In this document: piece by piece, positions 55,870 through 64,000 of the stretch
How positions within the stretch are numbered: position 1 is the stretch's first letter
How the letters are laid out: each line of letters starts with the position of its first letter
Source: Pristionchus mayeri
Taxonomy: Eukaryota; Nematoda; Chromadorea; Rhabditida; Neodiplogasteridae
DNA: 64,000 nt
Reading direction: 5' to 3'
Assembly (NCBI GenBank): GCA_036245805.1
Contig: BTRK01000006.1
Coordinates: 49,221,257-49,285,256, forward strand
Position numbers and translations under genes: made by a program
The notes under the pieces: generated by a model
Told to the model about the DNA's origin: nothing
The model's input: only the letters and a program-made list of their open reading frames with translations
Database searches by the model: none

Positions 55870-56712
55870 AGTTAAAACTAATGAGTAGACTTCCGTATTC
55901 TACACGATCAGTAATGAAACTCAACTAGTTGAGGTCGTTTGCTCGTCCCTACTCGGTACAGTATAGAATCAGACACTTACTCTATTTTATATTCAGATCT
56001 ATTCAATCTGTTTCCAGTTCTACTTGAGGTATTGTTAGATTCATGTACCGGACCCAAAATGTTTTGTGTACGGTACCCACTCATTCCATAAACTGTATTA
56101 CCCCATTCTGATCGTCGTTTTGAAAGTGTTGATTTTCCATTTGCAGAGATTTTCCACGTGACGAAATATGTGGATCTTAACAGAATACAGCTTACTCGTG
56201 ATCAACAGAAACCTGAAAATGGGTCAGTGGAATGAGACTTTTGATATTTGCGTGGCTTGGGTATCTTGGGAAAAGCAAGAAACAGCAACTGCGACCCGGA
56301 TAAATGAACAAATCCCTGAACTTGATAGTAGTGACCTTCTAATCCATCCTTGATTTTGAAAAGTCGAACGAAATTGGTACCAACAATATTTCCATTCACA
56401 ACTGTTCGAACTACTCGGTCAAAGGCTATTCGTTGCTTTGACCCGACGATACTTGTCAACAACGTTTCTCTGATGAATCATCGGTCCATTTTACATACAG
56501 TATGCCTCCTCAACCTCTGCTCCTACATACTGTCAATGTGACGAAATATATGGAAGCAAACAAGAGTATAGAGAGGCGAGACTTGTCAACAAATTTTCAC
56601 CGATGACTCAGTAATAGTTTCCTCTTCGAGTTTTCGAAAGAATTCTGAATCGCTGCCCTTTCTCACCAAGCTATGGCTGATGCGACAATTATTTGCATGT
56701 AATTAGGTGTAG

Positions 56713-56822
56713 AGTTCGAAATTCGCGTCAAGGTCTCTTCGTTCTACACACTCTCTAGACCGGTCGATATGCGAAAGAGTGCATAGAATGAAGAGACTGT
56801 GGTGTCATTTCTCGAAGTCTAA
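56713..56822. mobile_element. Palindromic MITE, family 2
   Basis: TAGAGTTCGAAATTCGCGTC and its inverse. It is flanked on both sides by the same AATTAGGTGT-type sequence, as expected for a target duplication of about ten bases. Confidence 0.85.
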
Positions 56823-57244
56823 TTAGGTGTTGTCTATACCACCTTCTCTTAATCAACCCTGTGTTGTAAGCATGAAATTAAATCGGCCTCCATAACGTCA
56901 GTTGCACGAAAAAGTGCGCTTCCCCTTTGATGAAATGCTATTCCATCATAGCATCTGCCTCCTCCACATCGATCGAGGTCTCGGTGACTTCTTAAAATCC
57001 TTGAGGCACATTACTGATACTCTGGTCTGAGCAACTGTTTTATCGCCTATTGTGCCACAAGACATCGAATACGTTAAGGTGTATTTATTCCGATATTTGA
57101 TGTAAAAGCAGAATCAATAAATGCAGTGGAATTTTTGAAAAAAAAGCGCAATTAAAAGGGACGATTCTGTAAGCCTGAACATCCAAATAATGGCGAAACG
57201 CAAAACATACTAAAATTCGGAATGCGATGGCGAATAACGGTAGT

Positions 57245-57426
57245 CTAATAGGGCAACCTGGCTTTGGTATCGGATGGAAAGGCCTGGTTACGGTAGCAGA
57301 ACACGCAGCGAACGCAGCAGGAAACCACGATTAGAGCAACGGAGACAGCGAGAAGAGCGAGCACCCAGTCCTGCGAGTGATTAGTGATTTTCTCTCTCTC
57401 TCTCACTCTCTCTCTCTCCCTCTCTC

Positions 57427-57467
<41 letters not shown>

Positions 57468-57468
57468 A

Positions 57469-57535
<67 letters not shown>

Positions 57536-59617
57536 TAGGTTGATGCATAAGTTTTGTCGCATTTCTGTCGTATTATTTGATCTACCATAAAATGCTTCCC
57601 AGAAATGATACAAGCCTATCCCCATATACTTAAATATGGGTGTGATAGCACAGTTACCGCATAGATTTGGATCACCTCTTGCTCTCTGTTAATACTAGAT
57701 AACGGTGTTTGATGTAATTGGAATACTTCAAAAAAATTTCAAAAAATTGGAATCACATCGTTTGCAACGACACCATTTCCTTACATAGCCTTACATACAT
57801 CATTGAGATGCCCGCTGGATACCCTTTCAGAAAGTATGCACTATCAGGTTACTGAATAGTTGAACCATGAATTACCATCGAATGATCACACTGATCGCAG
57901 ACGGAACGGGACAGAGTTGATCCGATTTCATTCTTTATGAATTGGAGGCATAGACTTATGTATAGGGGCGCTTGAAACTCTAACTATAGGGGTATTCAAT
58001 CATCACAATTGTATAAGTCTCTCTTTATTTTAGCTCTTAGGAAATGAGATTTTCCAAAATGGTAATTCTTGACCAAATCTGCTAAATTGTTGACTTTCCG
58101 TGTTCATGATAACATCAAATCATCTTGAAATGCAGTTAGTCTCCAATTTTGCCGATTCGATGAGTGATAGGGCATGGGGAGTATGTGCGGTTAATATCGA
58201 AAAGTCAGCCTTTCTATCAAGCAGGGAACCAGGTTGTCATCGAAAGTGTAGTTCTGGACCTCAAATTCTAGATATCAAATTGGAAAACATACATTTCTTA
58301 TTGGGGGAATTGAATGCTCACCAGAATTAAAATATGAAATATCCAATAAAGGATCTTCAAAATTTATTGTAAATTAGATTAGTACCTTGCTCGATGCAAA
58401 AAAACTGCAAGCGAAACTGATTTTGACCACGTTCAGTAGACACGAATTTTCAAATTGGTCCCAGTTTCAAGAAGGAATTCAGTGCAAGATTTAGCTCTCA
58501 TATGGTATTGCACTCCCAGTTGATAGTACTTCACGCACATGCCTTTGGTGTTGCCCTAGCAGTGCCCTCTGCGGCGTTCTTGTTCGCTAAACAATACGTT
58601 CGGAACACCAATGGTGTCAGTTTAACATCACACTGTGACCGTAATACTGATTATATGCACCTATACTAAAATGCGTTAGGAAGAGGATGTAATCACACAT
58701 CGAATATTTAAATCCATATGAAAATCGATAAAACACAAATGGTGTGGTGTACCTGAATCTAAAACATAAAAATACGACAAAACTTATGCATCAACCTGAT
58801 ATCTATCTCTCTTTCTCTATCTCTCACGTAGTCCAATCGATCGATTGAAGTCAAAATGACCGGAGGGCGTTCCTTGTTGCAGAGATCTCCTTGGCAGCAG
58901 CAAATTTCTCCTCCTCCCACAATTTGATGACAGCCCATCTAAAAACAATTCATGCAATTTCTGAAACAACTACTAAAGTTCGTCATGCATTTGTCTGTCC
59001 ATTTTGAACCATGCACAATATATTTAAATAATGCATATTAATTACTTAAATTTAAGTGGACAACACTTTACTAACCCCAAGCTTAAGGCAGTTGCCAAAA
59101 TCGTCACAGTCTTTTCCGTCCCATTTGTCGCCTTTCGAGATTACGCCAGTGAACAGGTAGCAATTGGCGGTAGCATTCAGGCATGTTCTCTGAATAATCT
59201 TTTTTTAAATCCCGAGGCGCTAAGAACCTATAAGATGCATGCCTGACAAATAGTTGTATATATTTCATATATACTGATTGAGTTCGATAAACGATACGCT
59301 CTCCTTCATTCTACACACTCTCTAGAGCGGTCGATCGGCGAGAGAGTGTATAGAGTGAAGAGAGCGTGGTATCGTTTCTCGAACTCTAGCTTATAGCACT
59401 GGAAATAAAAATCACCCTTGCGCGTCTTCTAAATAGCTACTGACGTTGTAGTGTATCAGATGTAGATGCGAAAACGAGAAAAATCGCTTTAAATATTACG
59501 AACCTCGACTCTTGGAAATAGTGCCTTGCCATTAATCTCATATTCCAAGTAGCACTTAGAAGCAGTTGAAACCGCAAAGAGGGCGGGAGCAATGAGGCAA
59601 AGCAGGAAGATGCGCAT
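57245..59617 (-). CDS. ET-module protein with C-terminal membrane segment
   Basis: Four minus-strand exons join in phase 0 to 154 aa: 59504-59617, 59076-59189, 58828-58938 and 57245-57370. The signal peptide is IFLLCLIAPALFAVSTA. The Cys order KCYLEY, TCLNATANCYLF, DCDDFGNC, GCHQIVGGGEICCCQGDLCN matches the ET module with its CCC-x-D-CN end. Exon 4 encodes DWVLALLAVSVALIVVSCCV, a membrane helix followed by Cys and basic residues, so the product should be a surface-anchored Ly6-like protein. Intron 3 is 1.46 kb because it holds a tetranucleotide array and a mariner-like element. Exon 4 is duplicated at 63580-63666. Confidence 0.75.
57391..57535. repeat. (CT)n followed by (TCTA)n microsatellite
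   Basis: About 35 bp of CT dinucleotides, then about 27 TCTA units with one TATA interruption near 57467. The array lies in intron 3 of the ET/membrane gene and ends at the tip of the mariner-like element. TATC units continue on its other side. Confidence 0.95.
57536..58797. mobile_element. Mariner-like element, decayed
   Basis: The ends TTAGGTTGATGCATAAGTTT and its inverse AAACTTATGCATCAACCTGA (with TTGTCG inside) match mariner-type terminal repeats, the tips are at TA, and the 1.26 kb length is typical. On the minus strand near 58530-58610 a fragment AANKNAAEGTARATPKACA (no Met, interrupted) recalls the first helix-turn-helix of mariner transposases. The rest has no continuous frame, so it is non-autonomous. 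Confidence 0.75.
59278..59389. mobile_element. Palindromic MITE, family 2, ET/membrane gene intron 1
   Basis: TGAGTTCGATAAACGATACG and TATCGTTTCTCGAACTCTAG, around CTCTCTAGAGCGGTCGATCG. Well preserved. Confidence 0.88.
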
Positions 59618-60640
59618 CTCTGAAACTATTGGAATGCACTTATTTTGACACGATTGCAATTGCGATTATCAGCGCGTATTGGAAATAATGGTGGACAAAA
59701 ATAATTGATATTTTGCACCTCATACGATTTTAGGCAACGACATGTTCCGCCAATCATTACACGAGATGTGGCCGCGGTGTTTTTTTTTGGGGGGGGGTAT
59801 TTCGTATAAAGAAATGGAGTCAAATGCACTCAAACATTAACTGTTTAGAGTGGCAGAAATATAGAGAGAAAAGGCCAAAACATAACGAAATAATTTTAAA
59901 GATAAAATTTTCTCTTGAATACAAAGACTATATTATTCGGCTATTGATATTATGGTTGACCACGCCGCTGCCGAGTTCACAGGGTTGGGCCAACAAATCA
60001 ATTCGTGGGTTTGTGGATGCGCAGGGATGGGTAAAATGCCGCTTGAGCTGCTACTATTGATTAGAGATGCGATTACGGTGGGTTTGAAGTGAGTAGAATC
60101 GGGAACGAATAGAACCGTGGAACCACGGCGTGGAAGCACCGGGGTTGGGATGAAAAATGAGGGACGAGGGAAAGAGGAGAGAGAGAGGTGGAAATGAAGA
60201 CTATTGAACGAACTCAGAATAATGATTTTTCCGATCTTTATACCGATGTGGGCGGAGCTTAGTGGGCGGAGTTAGGGAGTCTTGTTAGGAAGTGAAGTGT
60301 CTCTGTTTCTTGTTGACGCTGCTCGGTGCTATGACTATGACTCGGTACTATGACTATGACAGCACTACCACGCTAAACAAGGTCGCAACGCGCACGCTAC
60401 CGCTCCTTCCCTTGTGTTGCCATGTAATTTCAAAACTGCAACACACCACATTTCAACACACTGAAACACTTTCAACACAACTATTTCAACACTTCAATAC
60501 TGTCATTTGTTCATCAGCGAAGAAATGCAATGGTTGGCACTCAGGAACAAAATACGATATGTTTTCCTTCCTGGATTTCAATCCCTACCAGAGGATTTTC
60601 GCATCCTTCGATGGAGGGACACATAGTAGAGAGGTGTGCA
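59618..60640. other. Upstream flank of ET/membrane gene
   Basis: No exon is supported. It contains a short tandem stretch TATGACTATGAC (about 60330-60360) and repeated ACAC/TTTCAACAC words (60440-60500). The 209-codon frame that covers it is low-complexity. Confidence 0.4.
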
Positions 60641-60753
60641 TTAGTGATGCCAAAGCGGCGCTTGCTCTCCTCGTTTCACACGCTCTCTCACTGGTCAGAC
60701 AGAGCGAGAGAGCGTGTGAAACGAGGAGAGCGCGCGCCGATTTGGCATCACTA
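60641..60753. mobile_element. Palindromic MITE, family 3 (AGTGATGCCAAA ends)
   Basis: TAGTGATGCCAAAGCGGCGC pairs with its inverse ending GATTTGGCATCACTAG. Inner CTCTCCTCGTTTCACACGCT pairs around an ACTGGTCAGACAGA centre. Confidence 0.88.
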
Positions 60754-60754
60754 G

Positions 60755-63680
60755 TGTGCATAAGCATCGCGAGAAGAGAAAGGAACATTGTGCTCTCTCA
60801 GTCCTGTCTTCCGGCTTTGTCCCTTTCACGTGCGATAGAGCTGCTTACTCTTCGAGTTTGCAAGCCAGATGTGTTGCTAACAGGCTCTCTCGACATATGT
60901 ATCCCTCAAAGGCCTTTGTAGACATCACTTTCTCACAGGGTCATTGATTTTCCGGGAACTGATGGGAACTCAGTGTTGCGAGAGACAACAGTTACGAGAC
61001 AACAGTTACAGAAAGTAGATCGAAATAGTTCTTGTGCTACCCCGTTTCTCCATTTCGTCGAAGTCCTCAGCGTGACAGAGGGTAGTCACAAGCTTTCAAC
61101 ATTTATGCGACCACAATCTGTCGCGCTAACGGACGTGTTCCGGATTGAGTGGAACGAATTGATGAATAGTGGTACAATTGGCCATCACGGTTCCCATTTT
61201 TCTTCATTTCAAACACTCTGACGACCGGTTGAGATGCGAGAGAGTGCATAGAATGAAGAGACAGTGAAATCGTTTCTCGAGCACTAATCTCCGGTGCCGG
61301 GCCGTACCAGACTCGCGATTGGTGATTCTATTATTCCCGAATTCACCAGATTCGATTTTTGATACTGCCGACGACAAGAGTAAAATCGGAGTTGCGATCA
61401 ATCTGGTGTGAGGGAAAGAAAAGGGGATTGGTGTAATATAGTTCGAATGGGAGTTACATCACTCTTACCACGGGCCGGAACTCAATCGATGCGCTATTTA
61501 CAGCATTCACCATCGCACTGTGAATAGCATCGCGACTGAATGCCGGCCTTGCGGAAGCTGAGACTGAAACTATGAAGGACCTAGGTCGAATGAGAACTCA
61601 GGGCGGTGACTCAGAGACAACAGTTATTTATGAGACGCTGTTACGAAATATTTCATCTCCTCCCTAATTGTGGATTGTTCAAATATGTGGTCTATACGAT
61701 GACTGAGTTAAGAACAACGATCAACGAAACAGAGGGGACTGAGGGAAGACTATGATTCCATTGGACCGATTGGAACGAAGGAAGGAGTATTGCAATCAAT
61801 AGAGGGGCGGGGAATGGGCAGACAGATGACAAAGGAGCCGAGTCAAAACAAAGAAGGATGAGGGCTACAGGAGATGAGTGGAGCGAGTATTGGTGTTTAT
61901 TCCACCAGTTAGTGATGCCAAATTAGCGCGCGCTCTCCTCGTTTCACACACTCTCTCGCTCTGTCTGACCGATGAGAGAGAGTGTGAAACGAGGAGAGCG
62001 TGCGCCGATTTGACATCACTTCCACGAGTCCTTGAACAATGGGAAAGTACGATTATTGATTGTCAGTAGTTAGATGGAATTATTGATTGACGTTACTAGG
62101 TGCTACATTTCATTACGAAAACTGTCCCCTAACGTGAAGAGACGGAAAACAAGCACATTCATTGCCAACGTATTCCCTCTCATCCGTCGATTCCTAGCTC
62201 ATTCTCTTCCATTCATCTATTCACAGCCTGACACGGTAATGAGTTCCCTGACAAGCTCGTAAAATCGTTGCGCAGTTTACGGGTTGTAGGAGAGAGCAAT
62301 ACCGTATAGAAATCCCACGATGATGATAAGAGGTGTGGGATGGCGAGATGCTGATGTCCACTGCAATTCGCTCAGCCTTTCTCTTTTCTAGTATTCGACC
62401 GTTTAGACTGGTTGAGGTACTAGAGATCGCATTTTTCTATTCAGATCTGTCCAGTCTATCACAAGTTCTACTTGATTGCTATTTCCACCCTCCGCACTGC
62501 GAATCGTTGCCTCAATCAGCCAATGCCCGTTCTACTGTCTCGTGCGCACTTGAGTTCGAAATGCGAGATTTGGGAGGAATGAAGAATGAGATGTGAAAAT
62601 GTCTGGTTGCGTAATCGATTGCTTGGCATGATAAATGCCGCACTCTCACACAGGTCTGCCCACGCATGATTTCCGATGCCTTCGCTAATTCAACAATGAT
62701 ATGGTGATCAGTCACAATTCTCATGAACAATCGTTGAGAAAATGTTGCCACCCCCTTAGCAGAGGACTAAAAAATTTTGGAAGTAAACAGGAAATAGGGC
62801 GAGAGAGCAAGAGGAGTACTGTACGCTTGTGTGCAAAAGAGAGCATGCAAAATGTAAAAAAAAAGTATTAGGAACATTCTTCACAATCCCTGAGTGTCGT
62901 TGGAGGAATCGAAAGCAGCAATCGCGACCAGAACACCTGGTTGCATTCCGGAGCATGCAAGATGATGTGTTATACTTCCATCCTTGAACTTTAAATAGTT
63001 TTAAAGATTAATTGCGACTTCTGCACAATTTTGTTCAAAGAAACAACCATTCGAATTCCGCAGCCAAGGGGTATTCGTAGCTCCGCCCAGACTAGACTTG
63101 TCAACAACGTTGCTCGGATGACTCACCATTAGTTTCCTGTTCGAGTTCTCCTCGTTGCGGCTGCCGAGCTTATTGCGCCTTTTACTAAATATATCATGTT
63201 TGGGAGTATTATGATCCATATGCCTCCACGATATCGCACTGATAGTGGTCGCAAGAACCCCCCCCCCACAATGTGTACTTCTTCCACATCGTTCTTCTTG
63301 TCGGTGACTTCAAGTCTTTGAGGCACATTTCCAATGGATACTCTGCTTTGAGCAAGTATTCAGCGCCAATTGTGCCACAAGGCACACCGAATACTTAACG
63401 AAATGTTTAGTCTGATCTTTGAGAAGACAATAACACACAGCAGAAGGATCAATAAGTGATGAACTTTCGAAAAAATGGAAACTATTGGAATTAGAATGCG
63501 AAAACTCGGAATGGGAAGGAAAATACGAGGTGCAAGGGAAATTGATTTCTTCGGGTGAGTCTCGAACGGAAAGGCTTGGTTACGGTAGGCAACAGAATAC
63601 GCAACGAATGCAGCAAGAGATCAGGATCAGCGCAATGGAGAGAGCGAGAAGAGCGAGCACCCAATCCTGCAATCGATTAG
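60755..63680. repeat. Segmental duplication, copy 2
   Basis: The partner of 53221-57300. The offset falls from about 7.5 kb to about 6.3 kb along the copies, explained by the extra elements in copy 1. It contains family-2 (about 61195-61290) and family-3 (61911-62021) MITEs not present at the matching place in copy 1. Confidence 0.75.
61911..62021. mobile_element. Palindromic MITE, family 3
   Basis: TTAGTGATGCCAAATTAGCG and the inverse GCGCCGATTTGACATCACTT. About 90 percent like the copy at 60641. Confidence 0.88.
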
Positions 63681-64000
63681 TTAGTTACAAATTCAAGTGA
63701 ATTGCGAGAAATGATATCACGATCTCCTCACTCGTTACACTCTCTCACAGCTTGGTCTATTGTGTGTACTAGAACAGGTGGCTTTCCAAATTTCGAATAC
63801 AAAAAAAATCGGGACAAACATTGCAGGTTATCGAAAAGTGACTGGAACAACACAGTAATGATCTCTTTTGGAAACGTTCTTTTCTGAACTACACTAATCT
63901 GGTGATAGAAAAGCTACAGGAACCGCCTGCCCTCAGTTGGGAACGTCTACCATGCTCTTCTGAACGACCGTACCTGAAACGTCTCGCAGCAGTCCTTGTC
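63580..64000 (-). CDS. ET-module/membrane gene, second copy, 3' end only
   Basis: Exon 63580-63666 encodes DWVLALLALSIALILISCCI, close to the last exon of the gene at 57245-59617. A four-base insertion after VFC shifts the frame and gives an early TAA. A donor at 63974 closes the preceding exon, of which only DKDCCETFQ lies in the window. The remainder is beyond the right edge. Confidence 0.5.

Larger units (their letters stand above)
53221..57300. repeat. Segmental duplication, copy 1
   Basis: It matches 60755-63680 in the same orientation. Shared blocks: TCCGGCTTTGTCCCTTTCAC, GCCGTACCAGACTCGCGATT, CACGGTAATGAGTTCCCTGA, AATTGTGCCACAAG-type DNA and the terminal ET-gene exon. No complete gene is seen inside, apart from the exon at 57245-57370. 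Copy 1 is longer because of a foldback (55306-55869) and a family-2 MITE (56713-56822). Confidence 0.75.

Noticed and set aside
57384..57590. 68-codon frame of repeated LSIYLSIY
   Set aside because: It is the translation of the CT and TCTA microsatellites.
60292..60921. 209-codon plus-strand open frame
   Set aside because: Low-complexity sequence that runs through a family-3 MITE and a duplicated non-coding segment, with no domain or splice support.

Overview
The window reads as nuclear DNA of a free-living nematode. I infer a diplogastrid close to Pristionchus, with moderate confidence. The reasons are dense small exons, TTTCAG-type acceptors, start codons placed directly after a TTTCAG acceptor (as expected for spliced-leader trans-splicing), ET-module secreted proteins, serpentine chemoreceptors and tandem fatty-acid-amide-hydrolase genes. 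It is not bacterial. Most long open frames are noise, and the real genes are chains of 45-210 bp exons that I assembled by splice phase.

Layout. 1-2.7 kb: an incomplete inverted repeat, then the 3' exons of an ERI-1-like DEDDh 3'-5' exonuclease (+). 3.3-5.2 kb: a 1.9 kb foldback element. 6.9-8.0 kb: a cysteine-rich secreted protein (-) with a palindromic MITE in each intron. 10.2-14.4 kb: a broken cyclin-like chimera (+), followed at 14.9-18.7 kb by an intact 202-residue relative of its 3' half that I do not recognise. 19.4-34.5 kb (-): two FAAH paralogues (533 and 536 aa models) with two serpentine-receptor-like genes between them. 35.3-49.6 kb: a 14 kb inverted duplication with arms of about 6.6 kb around a spacer of about 1 kb. 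Each arm carries a complete seven-exon heparan sulfate 3-O-sulfotransferase-like gene (294 aa), and the two are transcribed outward. 50.1-53.0 kb: an ET-module gene and its decayed tandem copy, which lies beside a duplicated scrap of sulfotransferase exon 6. 57.2-59.6 kb: a third ET-module gene (-) with a membrane anchor and a mariner-like element in its last intron. The end of a fourth runs off the right edge. 53.2-57.3 and 60.8-63.7 kb are copies of one segment.

The dominant theme is inverted symmetry at every scale. There are palindromic MITEs of 80-115 bp in at least four families, long foldback elements of 0.4-1.9 kb, and the 14 kb palindrome. The commonest MITE carries TGACGTCA in its arms and sits repeatedly in introns, sometimes a few bases from a splice site. 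Transcription through these elements would make long hairpin RNA. I note, without claiming a functional link, that an ERI-1-like nuclease, a family known to limit small-RNA pathways, lies in the same window.

Exon coordinates come from reading splice sites and phase by eye. Products are assigned from family motifs. No database search was run.
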